Source of the DNA: Marsupella aquatica
Taxonomy: Eukaryota > Marchantiophyta
DNA: 64,000 bases
Assembly: GCA_973895155.1 (NCBI GenBank)
Contig: OZ316898.1
Coordinates: forward strand, 11,656,001-11,720,000
Reading direction: 5' to 3'
Positions 24,037 to 35,979 of this stretch are shown here, in pieces. The notes below the pieces were generated by a model. The model worked only from the letters and a program-made list of their open reading frames with translations, did no database searches and was not told the origin of the DNA. A program made the translations under genes and the position numbers. Positions within the stretch are counted from its first letter, which is position 1, and the number at the start of each line of letters is the position of its first letter.

Positions 24037-24764
24037 TTTTTTTTTCTACTCCTTTCGCACAAATCACCAACAACTGGATCAACTGATCGACAGCAAAGCC
24101 GAGCAGTAAAATCAGGATCCAACGTCGAAGAGCACTTCGAAAGATTTACGAGAAACCCAGGAGTGGGGGCCAAGTCGAGTTCGATGTCCCGAGCAAGGTG
24201 GGTAGAAATTTCTCTCTACCGCTTTAACCCCTTTCGCCCTCGAAAATCCTACGAGAAAACGAGCTCAACCACACTCGACGCGCGAACTCAAACAACGAAA
24301 AGAGGCACTTCTCTTTGTGCTCACGAACTTAGTAAACCCTTCACTCTGCGCACAACTTTAGGGCATTCAGGGTTTGGACGGTCCAGATCTTCCAAGATCT
24401 GCGGAGATCTGCCCTAAAGTGTCTCATCTGCGCGAAACTTGCGGAAGGTGTTTAGTGAGCTCATCAGGACAGAGAGCCTGAGGGTTCGGACGCGGCCACG
24501 GCTTCATGCACCCTGCGCAGCGCGGGAGCATTCAGTCGCAGTTTAGAGCTATCGGTTTGGCAGCATTGCGCGGAGATAATCAGAGGAATACACCGGTTCT
24601 GCCATGCGAAAAACGCAGAGTTCGCTTTTCAATCGGTCCGAAATACCTGCAAATGCTTGCCTGTTCTGCGCCAGAGTTTTGGACTGCTTAGGATAAGCTG
24701 GGTGCGAACGCTCGCCTGGGAATTCTGATTTCATTCACTGGATGCCAATTGGAAGGAGGGAATT
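24037..24764. promoter_or_regulatory. Shared upstream region between divergent RPP0 and MED20
   Basis: The start codons of the two genes lie 728 bp apart on opposite strands, so this stretch must hold both promoters and 5' leaders. It is GC-richer than most intergenic DNA here. A palindromic AGATCT cluster (CAGATCTTCCAAGATCTGC) sits near 24381-24400. No clear TATA box could be assigned. An A-rich run lies just before the P0 start codon. Confidence 0.55.
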
Positions 24765-26839
24765 ATGCCCGTGAAATGGTGAGCAAAATGTTGAGATGAT
24801 AATGCTTTGCAAGCTGGGCTGTCCATGGTAGCAAAGGCCTAGTTGGTTGGTTAGTGGTTCTGGCGACGTAAAATTGATGAGTTGAGGTGTTGCTGCAGGC
24901 TTCTTCATTGGCAGCCAAACCAGGGGGGACAAATAGGAAGCCAGACGCTATTGGACGTGATGAAGAGTATCGAGAGCATCAATGGTGTTCGGACTGGTCG
25001 ATGGCAGGTCACTGCTTCTCAGTATCGCCCTAATCAACGTGGTTTGTTTCTTCCCGGTCCAATTGTTCTACTTTAGGGGTTGGAATGCTGCTACTGTACG
25101 AGTTAGAGGATTAGTATTTGCGCCTAAAATTGATTCCCGACTAAAACTCACGCTGCAGCAGACCACATTATCACTTTGCAGCCGTTATTACACTTGGAGA
25201 TGAAGCTTGCATTGCAGAAGCCTCCCTTAAAACCTGCTCCAAAAATGCTTCTAAGAATACGAAAAACGCAACCTACACAGATGCTTACGCTATGTTCAGA
25301 TACCTCACTGCTGGTTCACTTGGAGTCGAGGGACTATTGGTTTTCAATCCCCATGCTTGACCGGGGAAGCCTGATTGGGAAGCCACGTGTTAGGCTAATT
25401 ACAGGGCCGCAATGCATCGTAGAATTGTAGGAGGGGAAACAATCAGTAATGGATGTGTGAAAGATGGACAGATTTGGACGATCGGATGATTTTGCTGCTA
25501 GACAATTCACTCAGGGTTTAGTGGCTGCCAGATCCTGGTATCCCCATCGAGTGCGCGCGGGAGCTGCTTGGGCTGACTTTTTCTGAGGTTCCAAGCAAAC
25601 AATTCTTCGTCCTTCGTGCTGAGCACATGGTCGTGGAAGCTTCCGCGAGCATGCACCCAATCATGGAGAAACTGCAGCTGTACCGCAATCGGCTCACCAT
25701 AATCTTTGAGGTATTGAGTAGCCAGTGTTTGCATCAAACCTCCCACGTGAGCTCCAATGCCACGAGATTCAATCTGTTATTCGATGCAAAACATGTCTTC
25801 ACTTTCTGAACTTCATTGCCAGCCTTCATTTCCTCTGTAACTTTTCATAACAGGTTCTAGACAAAAATGAGGAAATGTTCACGAGGGCCTCTTTCATTTG
25901 GCGAAACTGATCGTCACCATACTGGTCTAGTCAAGTTGGAACCTGTTCAAGGAAGGAATCTTTAGAAGGGCTCCAGTCCTAGTTTCAAGAGCAACTGTCA
26001 AGGGAATAATTATGTAATTCCGTTTCTTTCCCGCAATTTATGATGAACATTAAAATCACAGGGCTAACAGGGTGGGAAGTACCGGATTTCATAGGAAACC
26101 CAACGAAATGTTGACAGTTTCTGATTTACTGTCTTGGAATGATGTGTGCAATAAGGTCATGCTACTTCCTTTATATGTTGGGCTTAGTCTTATTGCTTTG
26201 CATGCATAACAGCAGATTTTATACCCAGAGTTGGACCTCGGTAGATGGTTCCGTACGTCACAGGCTGTCTGTCTGACAGATACTGTCTTTTGCTGAAGGG
26301 ATTTCAATATCAGCTGGGTGACTTCCAAATAAAAGCAGGCAGAGCTGTGTTGGCTCACAGTGAAACTCTTCGTGGCATTATTGTGGAGGTGAAACAATGT
26401 GTCAGATCCCCTTTGCTCCGAGTTTACAATATGCATATATGGAGCTAACCTGATCATTTTTCGCTTCAAAATTCCCAGCGGTCAACTCAATGCCCCGCAT
26501 AGTCAGTTTCAATAATTGGAAATATGTTCTTCAAAGCTAACATCCTGACTGGCACAACCAAGGAGCCATTTGATATTGAAACTTAAAATATCCTTTGAAC
26601 TGGCGATGTTACAGGTTGAGTACTTGCCTGTATCCTCTCTGGAGCAGACCCGGCTTTTGTTGCAGGAGTTTGTGGATTTGTGGCAAGATGTAGTTTCAGC
26701 ACAGTCGATGTTGGGTCGACTGGTTCACCTTGAGCCTAATTTTTCCGACTACGGTCTCTCAGATCATCACAGTTGGCAACACACTGCATTACAGTACGTA
26801 AGTCTCATGGTGCACTTCATGTCTGCTAGGGCAAGTTAA
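24765..26839 (+). CDS. MED20: Mediator of RNA polymerase II transcription subunit 20
   Basis: Head-module subunit of Mediator, which links transcription factors to RNA polymerase II in the nucleus. Five coding exons: 24765-24778 (only 14 nt), 24899-25041, 25532-25710, 26299-26388 and 26615-26839. They total 651 nt and give 216 residues, close to plant MED20. Recognisable family segments are MPVKWLLHWQPNQGG at the start, SIESINGVRTGRW, PSKQFFVLRAEHMVVEAS, MEKLQLYRNR, GFQYQLGDFQIKAGR, VEYLPVSSLEQTRLLLQEF and GLSDHHSWQHTALQY near the end. Junction phases all agree. A GTAAGT inside the last exon (26798) could act as a donor, but reading through it gives VSLMVHFMSARAS and a stop, which fits the family C-terminus better. 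Confidence 0.9.
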
Positions 26840-29800
26840 CATTGATGCTGGTCACCTAGCACAGGTAGTGTTGTGGCTCCCCACGTAGCCCATATTCTTT
26901 GCAATAAAAAGATGGTTATAATCAAGTTACCTTTCTCTCAATTCAATTGTGTGTTCTGGGGCCATCAGAGGTGGACTTTCACTACCTAGGAGACATGGAA
27001 AATAGCATTTCAGAATGGCTTGTATGTTCTATGAAGCGTTGCTGCCTGGAGCTTAGACATGTACAAGCCTCATAATATGAGGGAGAAAGAAAATAATGCA
27101 TCACAGCTGCACTGAAGAAAAGGAGTCTGTTAGATAGTGTATAATCTTTCAGTAATGATGTAAAGAGCACACAAGACCACTTGATGTCAGCACTGCCTTG
27201 GGATGCTTTGGCACCCAGAAATGGAAGTACGAAGAGAGCACTTCAGAATCTGAAGGTGGGCTTCCCATAGCTCAAATCACCCCCTCAAAATTGGGCCTTG
27301 TACAGGCTATTTTCGTTAGATCTGGTTGTCAACCCCGAATTTTCATACTAACACTTGCATGGCACATAACGTTCGTGGTGGCTTTAATTTAGCTAAGGTA
27401 CTTCCAAGATTGATTTTACATCTCCACTTGAGGCACGGGGTGACCTGTGAGTCAGAACGCGTCCAAATAAAAAGTCACGCCAGCACTTGCGAGTCGTCCA
27501 ATGGTTTAGCAATTTCAGTGAATAGCCTTAAAATTTGAAAAGATATACTCTAGCTTGTCATCATGGCACAGCCCGTTACCAGTGTGGACAAAGCATAATG
27601 CCAACCTAAAACCTAAAGCTCGGTTGATCATAAAGAAAGCTGTCATAGATAGAATTTCCGACAGGGGACACCACATAGAGGGAACTACAGTTTGCTCCCA
27701 TTATTAACACCGACATTGTGCAAAGGGAAAACCGGATAAAAAGCAGAAATATGCTCCACAATCACAGCAACTGAGATCTTTCAGGTAAATAATCTGTGAT
27801 ATTGTATAGGCAAAACTAGATAGAAAGCAAACATACAACCACAAATAATAGAAATTGATATGTCCAGTTTTTGCATCATTGTAAAGCCATTTTAATGCAA
27901 AACTTTGCCTCTGCACGCAGATTATGTTGGATAGTGGAAATCTTGTCAGCACTTAACCAGAGTATTTTTTAAGGTTTTTTGCTTTTATCCAGTGTGGCCA
28001 ATGTCAGCCTCTCTAAGGGAGGAGATGCTAGGAATATTCTTTATCTCTTCTTCCCTAATTATTTCCTAACCATCAGATATCCCTAGATTTATGAAGGACC
28101 ATTAGATTCTGGTGAATGGGTCCATACTATGGTGAGAAAGTGACACATAACACACATAATCTAGCAAGTTTTGGCCAAATGTGGCAAACACTTATTGGTG
28201 AGGTGGAATTTGGCTGAAATTTGCACCTAGAAATACGCAGCACTGAACAGAGCTAATCGTGTAGGGTAACCAATTGCCTAGAGGGGGTTATATATGCATA
28301 TTGTCTCCCAAATCAAATAGAGACCCATTAACCAAAAGCCTGGTACCTAAATTGGATAAATAGGAGGTCGCAAACAAAGGGTCGGGTCTGTTTTACGGCC
28401 GTCTGCTGTAGGTTCAGACAGTTGTGGAATCAGATATGTGCGGGAGCCGTTTAGTTTGGTCTGCACACTCTGGTTGCAAGACTTGACCGTTTCTTATCAA
28501 CTGACTTGGCTCACTTTTTTGAATCCTGTGTTGGGTCACAAGCTACTCACTTCATGTTTCCAACAAGCGACAACTGACTTCGTGTTTCCAACGAGCAACT
28601 GTGAGAGTCAACCTGAGCACCATAGCTAGCGGCAGCAATCTTATGGTGCGTTAAAAAATAACGACCCTATTGGCTTCTAACTCCATAATCTCCATCCGCG
28701 GTCAGTCTTACAGGCCCAAGTGTTGGGCCGCGGACTAAGAGAATGGCCCAATATTTGAGACCCCCTAATAGAGTTGAAACTGTGTAGAGTCTTGGGTACA
28801 GTCTCACCACTAACCAAAAAGTCTGGTACATTATCAGTTAAATAGAAAGTCAAAACTGGTTATTGTCTCACCACTAACCAAAAAGCCAGGACTGGTGCCT
28901 AAATCTGATGAGGTCACATTGAATGGGCTGGATAGGACCTTCTACATTTTAGTTACCAGGTTGGGTAAATGGGTTAGTAAGGCTCTGATTCAGAATTTTT
29001 TTTTCTAGTACCCCTGTGAAGTGGTAAACTATGGCCTGGATGGGGGTTAGGGCAGTAATCCCTGAGGGTGGTGAGCTTGAGGGAGCCAGGGGCTTTTACA
29101 GTCATGGCCATTTAACAAAGGCCATGGCTGAGTGTATAGAAAGTTAAAATTGTATATTTTTTTTCCAAATACAGACCCGGTAATTAGAAATCCCTGTGCC
29201 TAAATCAGGGGTCAGGGTTAGCCATGTCACCAAACTCATGTTCCATAGAAAGTCAAAATTTGTATATTAGGGGTCTCAAACCTCAAAATTTGATGGACAT
29301 TCACTTAGTAAGGTTTTGGAAAAGCAATAGATATTTGTTTACGACCAAAAGTTATCATCCCTAACTACGAAGCTTTGATCGAGATGCCCTATTGTTTCCC
29401 CAGATACAAAACCAGAAACCAGAAGTTGTCCGATGCCCTATTGTTTCCCCAAATACAAAACCAGAAACCAGAAGTTGTCCGTAACTATGTATAGGACTAT
29501 GGCTATCTGGTTTGGCATTAATAGCCTGTAACCCTATGACTAGAAAGTGAAGAACAACCAGGAAGCTTTTATAAGCTTTAGCTTTCTTGGAGCAGGGTTG
29601 AGGCCAGAATCTCTGGCCAGATCTTACAGTAAGCAATTGTTGTCCAGACAAAGGTTATGAGAATAGTAGGTATCTCAGATAACTTGCATTTCTTACAAAA
29701 ATTACATAGTTTTGAGATGCCCTATTGTTCCCCATTGAGCTTGAATTACAAAGTTTTGAGACTCCCTATTGTTTCCCATTGAGCTTAAATTACAAAGCTT

Positions 29801-30429
29801 TGAGATTGAGGCCCTATTGTTTCCCCAAATATAGAACCAGGAACCAAAATCCCTAGTAACCAAAAAGGCTGGTGCGTAAACCCGATAAGGTCACATTAAT
29901 GAATGGGTTATTTTACACTGGGGTTACCCAATAGGGCTGCCATTTGGTCACAAACAAATGTCATAACTTTTCAATAGATTGTCTAATTTTGTTTTTTTGT
30001 TTCACCAGCCTCTACATTGACTAATGGTTCTGCATAAGACCAACTAGCCCATAACTTCTCCATAACTTTTGTGTGCCCATAACTAGTGTAGACAATTAAG
30101 GTCCATCAAATTGAGAGTTCTTGAAATTTTCCACTAAGGTTGGAATGCTTGAACACAAAATGGCCGGAAGACAACGCCGCCAGGTGTCGATTTGCTCATC
30201 GCCGCCACTTCCACCTCGCCAAGTGTTTTTTCATGCCACAAAGCAAACCGCAGACAGAGAAACTAGTTCACTGGAAACCAGAAAGGAAGGATCCCTCTCT
30301 CTCTATTTCTCTCTCTCTCTCTGAAAAAAGCTGTCTCTGGGTTCTCTCTCAAACGAGAGGAAGCTTCCCATCCGTGCTCGTCCCGTCCTCTCGCAATGCC
30401 TTGGCGCTGCCGTGCTGCTGCTTCTGGAG
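26840..30429. other. Intergenic region, repeat-rich
   Basis: No gene recognised. About 27-28.3 kb is AT-rich unique-looking DNA. From 28.3 kb dispersed imperfect repeats dominate (separate entry). A (TC)n-rich stretch at about 30294-30321 precedes the small ORF that follows. Confidence 0.5.
28320..29930 (+). repeat. Dispersed imperfect repeats, family around ACCAAAAAGCCTGGT
   Basis: Variants of ACCAAAAAGCCTGGT recur near 28330, 28812, 28876 and 29858. Two of them are followed by a block with TGAGGTCACATT or TAAGGTCACATT. A separate 49-bp unit starting GATGCCCTATTGTTTCCCC is tandem at 29383 and 29432, with further relatives near 29717, 29765 and 29812. A 26-bp unit with GTGTTTCCAACRAGC is doubled near 28555. 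This looks like the remains of nested non-coding transposon pieces. Confidence 0.6.
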
Positions 30430-30696
30430 ATGGATGCCCCATCTAGCGCTGTAGCTTTTTATCCATCGGCAGCTGAGAAAGCCGCTCCTCATACATGTGT
30501 AATCGGCGGCATCTCTCATTTGAGAGATGGCCTTCGAGTCTTGTGGAGCGAGCAGGACCTTGCTCTGGATCTTTGTGAATCTTACAAATTTATGTCCCGT
30601 ATCTTCCTGCTCGAGTGCTGCGCCACTTGGACGAATCGCGAGTGGGAAAAGCTTCCAGAAAGTTTTCGCTGTCGTGTCACCAATTCGGAGGGATGA
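30430..30696 (+). CDS. Possible 88-residue protein, function unknown
   Basis: An ATG at 30430 opens 88 codons ending TGA at 30694. The product begins MDAPSSAVAFYP and contains GGISHLRDGLRVLWSEQDLA and LLECCATWTNREWEKLPE. Composition looks protein-like, with balanced charge and several Trp and Cys. A (CT)-rich stretch 110-140 bp upstream resembles plant 5' leaders. An antisense frame (30855-30349) is also open but starts with GTG. I know no family for it, and it could instead be part of the leader region of the phosphorylase gene. Confidence 0.35.
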   Translation: MDAPSSAVAFYPSAAEKAAPHTCVIGGISHLRDGLRVLWSEQDLALDLCESYKFMSRIFLLECCATWTNREWEKLPESFRCRVTNSEG

Positions 30697-31468
30697 GTCA
30701 GCGAATGAATTTTTTGTACGGGGACAGTCGAAGCTGGTCAATTGAGTTTGTGGGGACACCAGTGATTGAGAAACGATTCGGGCACTCTGTCGCTCAGGCC
30801 TCGGAGAGAACATCGTCCAGGGAACTCGCCGTGGGGCAGGGATGTACGAAAGCACTGTGAATTGATGAGTTGCGGATGCTTCCTAGAGAGGAGAGCTCTA
30901 CAAGGGAGAAGGAGTGAGGCAGGAGCTCAATTCATCATTTTGCTCGTTAGTGGTTCAGAGAAAGTGACTCCTTAAGATTGAGCTACTGTTCGGTTGGCTT
31001 TTGTAAAGCGGAAGGGAAACCTATTCGAGGCAGAGATTTGCTTTCTCCTCGACAAATCTCGTAGACTTATGATGCGGAAATTTGAGAAATTGAATTGAGA
31101 GAATTGGAGCGATAGGGGAGCAGAGCCAATACGGGGAGAATTTGGAACTCACGCAGAATTGGAATCGAGAGATTGATTCGAGAGACAGCGCTGCGTAGAC
31201 TTGTCAGGAGCGGCTTTGAACCTACTTCAGTTAGACACTTCGAGAGTAGTCCGGCGTAGAAACGTCGAGTAACGTGCTTGGGATCGAATTGAACTGATAC
31301 AGACAAAGAGAGACATCTAGTCAAGTCCAGAGCTACGGTAGCCAGACCCTCATTAACGTGATTGGAACTTGGGAATAGATAGGGAGGAAAAAACTCTTTC
31401 CAGCAGTCCAAACATTCGAGCAGTCCAAGCGATTTACAAATCTTGAGCAGAAAACGTTGTCGATATCC
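30697..31468. other. Upstream region of the GALT-like gene
   Basis: GC-richer than surrounding repeats; probably promoter and 5' untranslated leader of the gene starting at 31469. No other feature identified. Confidence 0.45.
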
Positions 31469-33826
31469 ATGGACGCGGAGCTGAGGAAGGATGCGATAGT
31501 GAACAGGTGGGTGATAATCTCTCCCCGGCGAGGGAAACGGCCGCACGACTACACCGCCGCTACTCCCAGCCTGAAGGAGCAAGCATCGCAGCATCCGGGG
31601 CCGTGTGCGTTCTGCTACAATCACGAGAACGAGACCGGGCCGGAGCTGCTCGCGTTCCATAATGAGGGCTGCGGTGCCAATGAGCCCTGCTGGCGAGTTC
31701 GGGTTGTCCAGAACAAATTCCCTGCGGTCTCGTCCGATTTGCCTTTCCCCAGCGAGCGTCTCAACGTCATCGAAGATGATGACCTCCGGACACATAGCAC
31801 GTTGCCGGGTTTCGGCTCACACGAGGTGGTCATCGAGACCCCCGAGCACGACCAGGTCTTCACTTGCCTTGCAGTGGACCAGATCACAGAAATTCTCCGA
31901 GCTTATCAATCCCGGATTGAGACCCTTCGTGCCGACCCGCGTTACAAGTACTGCCAGGTTTGTAAATCTATGTACTACATTGTCTGTACAATTGCAGAAG
32001 TTTGCTTCTAATCACGGATCATGCCATTCAAATCTTTTTCAGTAAAATCAGTTGTGCTGTGTTAATGGCTTAGTCTGATCTTATTCTTCTGAGAGCAGCT
32101 GAATTCCTTTGGTGCTATTATTCTTAGAACAAATGATGTCGTTTGATCTTGTCTGTCTGGAAATAGACATGCCTCCGTTTCAATTCAACCTAGTTCTACA
32201 TTCATATGTGTAGTCGCAAATGATTATAGTGGACCCGGGACAGTTGCATCAAACTAACTGGGACAGGATTCTAAATAGAACGTTGTTAGAAAATGATTGT
32301 GTCCCAATAAATGGTACCAGTTTACATTTTACAGAGGATAGACAGCTTCATGCACCAATGGCTGCTATTGCGTTCCTATGATCCATTGCAGGCCTTGTCA
32401 TACTGTAGCGTCTATTGTATGTACTATTCTATGGATGGATAGATGAAGCTAACTTGTTTTTCTCTCACCAGGTATTCAAGAACAATGGGAACGCAGCCGG
32501 GGCATCGATGGTGCATTCTCACAGTCAAATTATTGCCTTACCGATCGTGCCCAAAGCGGCGGAGGATGAGTACGTAGGATCGAAGGCTTTCTATGATAAC
32601 TCCGGCAAGTGCGTTTTCTGTGAGGTGGTAAAATTCGACCTTGTGAAGGGCAGCGTGCGCCTGATCGATCAGTCGCCGCATTTCGTTTCCATTACTCCAT
32701 ACGCAGCCCGCTTTCCTTACGAGACATGGGTTCTCCCACGGAAGCACAACTCTAACTTCGGAACCATTTCTGACGACGAGGTATGTTCTCGCTTCCTTCT
32801 CTTTGAGTCATAATTTCTTCAATCTCTGAAATCGAGAGTTCCCGTTCGTTTTGAGCCATTACTTCTTCGACCTCCGAAATTGAGAATTTCTGTCCACTTT
32901 GTAGTTCCCGAAAAGTTTTCCTCGCTGGAATTCTCACAGGTAGTTCCGGGTGATATCAACTAATGATATGTATGGAATTGTTTCTTCATATCACTGATAT
33001 TGACAGTCAATGAAAGTCTTAAAAGAAAATCTAAGATTCTTTTGAATCCCAGTGGCGACTTTAGTTGTCACTCAGACATCCCCTGTCATAGCTAATTCTC
33101 AGAATTTAGACCCTGTCCAATTCCACCTGTTTCATCGTACAGTAAAGTGAATGTGCGTTCTGATATGTGCTTGCTGCTGGAACGACACAGATTAGGGGTC
33201 TCGCTGAAATCCTGAAGCTGACACTCTGCAAGATGGACAAAGGATTCAACTACCCGCCATTCAACTTCATGCTTCAGATGGCACCTCTGCAGGACAGTGA
33301 TCTGGCTTACTACCACTGGCATATCCGAATCGTCCCGCACCTTACATCCCTTGCGGGATTCGAGCTGGGCAGTGGCTGCCACATCAACCCCGTCTCTCCC
33401 GAGAACGCGGCTGAGTTTCTTAGAGGGATTAAATTGGACGAGGAAGTGGAAGAGGCCCGACATTCAAACAATACCAACAGCACGAACAGCGCCAATGGCA
33501 CCACTGACCACGAACCGTCCCAGAGATTGATCAACATGACTGAGTTGGGCAAGGTCCAGGACAAGAAGGATGAAGAGCCCCAGAGACATGTCTACATGGC
33601 CGACTTAGGAAAGAATGATCCAGAGAAGCATATTCAAATAGCTGACTTGGGGAAGAAGGAGCCAGAAAGGGTCATCTACATGGCTGACTTGGGGAAGAAG
33701 GATCCAGAAAGGCTCATTTACATGGCTGACTTGGGGAAGCATGATCCAGAAAAGCTGATCTACATGGCCGAAATAGGGAAGAATGATAACCCTCCTGAGA
33801 AGCTGATTCACATGGCTGATTTGTAG
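31469..33826 (+). CDS. GALT-like ADP-glucose phosphorylase with C-terminal repeat tail
   Basis: Member of the HIT/GalT nucleotidyltransferase superfamily, most like the plant GALT-like protein shown in Arabidopsis (At5g18200) to act as an ADP-glucose phosphorylase rather than a galactose enzyme. Exons 31469-31957, 32472-32780 and 33191-33826 give 477 residues. The N-terminal half has ELRKDAIVNRWVIISPRRGKR, a CxxC (46/49) likely to bind zinc, and FGSHEVVIETPEHD. Exon 2 carries GNAAGASMVHSHSQ; the second His of HSHSQ (about 180) is the expected nucleophile forming the nucleotidyl-enzyme. CVFCE and YYHWHIRIVPHL follow. The catalytic part ends near residue 352. The remaining roughly 125 residues are extra: an Asn/Ser/Thr linker, then 14-residue repeats (separate entry). 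ATG 31469 is used because the frame upstream lacks an ATG. Confidence 0.88.
33521..33826 (+). repeat. In-frame 42-bp repeats encoding the 14-residue tail units
   Basis: Seven units end the phosphorylase: 33521-33580 (20 residues), four exact 14-residue units at 33581, 33623, 33665 and 33707, a 16-residue unit at 33749, and a truncated last unit at 33797. The consensus is E(K/R)LIYMADLGKKDP. Length changes keep frame, and most substitutions are conservative (K/R, D/E, I/V), which suggests selection on the protein. Confidence 0.92.
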
Positions 33827-35979
33827 AGTTATCACCCCGGTTATCACCATTGAATTGTAGCTGCTGGGCCTTGCGATTCTCGAGGGGAGGGGAGGTATTG
33901 ACACATGGGTAGAGTATAGAATTTAAATTCCTGTTCTCCTTGATACAAATCTGCATTGGATTGTCGCCATGATTACAAATCTCCATACAGGTCTGGAATT
34001 AGAAAATGGCTAATATCCTAGAATTTTTTCTTGTACAAACTCGTCTTTGCAGATAAGTCTCGTTAGAACTTCTGCTAGATGAGAAGTACAGCTCTCTCCA
34101 GAAGATCGGTATTTGGCTCCAGCAGCTTTGTACACTACACCAATTGTTCTAATAGTAACTATACAGTTGTTAACTTCTGTGCAAGGATTTTCACTAACTG
34201 TTTTGAAAGCGGCCACTGTAGTTTGTTCAGAGGACAATGAAATTGATAGCAGAAGAGATAGCCGTGCTGCAAACTTTTCGATTCCTCTGCAGGTTTTCAC
34301 TATTGAGACTCAGAAGCATGGCATGTCCTTGTTGCTGTTGTTTGTCTGCACGTCAGTAGTTATCAAGAATTGTTGTACTAGCTCCTCTTGCGACCAAGAG
34401 TCATAGAAGTAAAGAAATATTTGATTAGAGTACAGAAATTTCGGAAGTCCAGAATGCCCTGCGTAGCTATAGATATCTGTGTTTTGATGAGATTGTCAAT
34501 TCTGAAGAAGGAAGCCTACTCACAAGATAATTGGGTCGAACTTTGAGGATTGACATTCACCATTGCAATGGGTTGAAGATTCAAAGCTTCCATGTTAGCG
34601 GAAGGGACCCGGGGAGACTTGTATGTCAGCCTTAATTTTCAACGAGATCAGAAGGTGACAGGTTTAGTTTTCACAATTGAAAAACAGACTAATATGCGTC
34701 AAACAGAAAAGGGCACGAACAATATAGGACAACATAGCATCCACAAATTAAGAAAGACGTTTCACCGATAGCATACTGACAGCGTTGTTGTCTCTAGGTG
34801 TCATGAAACATCATTGTCAAATGCCTGTCAATGAAATCGACTTGGTGGGGGGGGTGGGGGGGGCGTCCCAGAGAAGGGGAGGGGTTCGGATTGTACCCAT
34901 CAATAAACTTGCTGGACTGGTTCGTAGCTAATAAAACTCTCGATTCTAGGCCCTTCGAATTCAACAGAAAAACTTGCGGGAATGCGACAAAACGATTTGA
35001 ACTTGAAAAGCACGATTGCAACGAAGGTTGAACATATAAACTTGCGAGACTGCGAGAAAACAATTTCAATATTACAAGTTGAGGATTTGATTTGAGTACT
35101 CGAATGAAATTGCCGGGACAATTCCTGATTTGTAGGATCGAATAAAATTCATAGGCCTTACGCTACGGCCACATTCTGAAGCAGATTACGGAGTATAAGT
35201 GCAGCGCCGCCGATCGAACCCCAGAAGGATTGCCCTGGAAAAGCAGTGATTGTGATGCTGATGTGCATTCGTACGTGTCATTTCACCGTTGGTCATCAGT
35301 TGCTCGGGGATGCATCAAGTCGATTTTGGCGCTAACTGAAAGTCCTAGCTAGAAATTATCAAGGAGCTAGACATTTCGCACGGTCTGATATGACCGATCG
35401 GGCGTGGCTTTCATTCCATGTAGACCCCTAGAGGAGAGACTCACCCCAATCGTGAGATTGAGTTGAAGCTTCATGCCAATCGATAGTCTTACCGCAGTAT
35501 GTAGTCGGTACCGAAATGCCCAATTGAATCCCGCGACACTGAGTTTCTGCCGGTCATAATTGCCGACATGGAATTCCGACTTATCAGATCTACAGTGCGT
35601 GCAAGATCCGGGGCATGATGATGTCGCGTGGTTCGTTTCGGTTCCCGAATACAACGACTCAAACGGACTTCGTACGGATGATACCGATCCTCATACCGTA
35701 GGCTCTACGTGTATGATCACGACCGGGATTCGTTTAAGCTATCCGAGTAGAATGTTTCTAGGACTTGTTGGTCGAGAGAGAGGAACCGACATGACCACTT
35801 ACTTATATAGGCAGGCCTTCAGTCCAACATAGCGCCCCGTCTTCAGTTTTGCTTGATGAGATCGTCGGCGGATGGCAATCTGATCTGAAATCTGCAATTG
35901 CTCACTTGCTTCATGCGAGATTCGCCAGTTTCCAGTCCATATATCCTATAATCTGAAATTGTAGTTGGCAGCTGCAGCC
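33827..35979. other. Intergenic region between the GALT-like gene and the NO VEIN-like copy 1
   Basis: Begins with probable 3' untranslated sequence. A G-rich run lies at 34842-34863. From about 35740 the DNA matches the region upstream of the second NO VEIN-like copy (from about 51715), so it belongs to the duplicated block and probably contains its promoter. No additional gene was seen. Confidence 0.5.

Noticed and set aside
25507-25746. 79-codon minus-strand frame, protein-like at first reading
   Set aside because: It lies over MED20 exon 3 on the other strand and starts with GTG; MED20 explains the sequence.
30349-30855. 168-codon minus-strand frame
   Set aside because: It starts with GTG rather than ATG and overlaps a plus-strand ATG frame with a more plausible leader; no similarity seen for either.
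35205-35230. B-box-like GGGGTTCGATC on the minus strand
   Set aside because: No A box or cloverleaf pairing at the right spacing, so not a tRNA gene.
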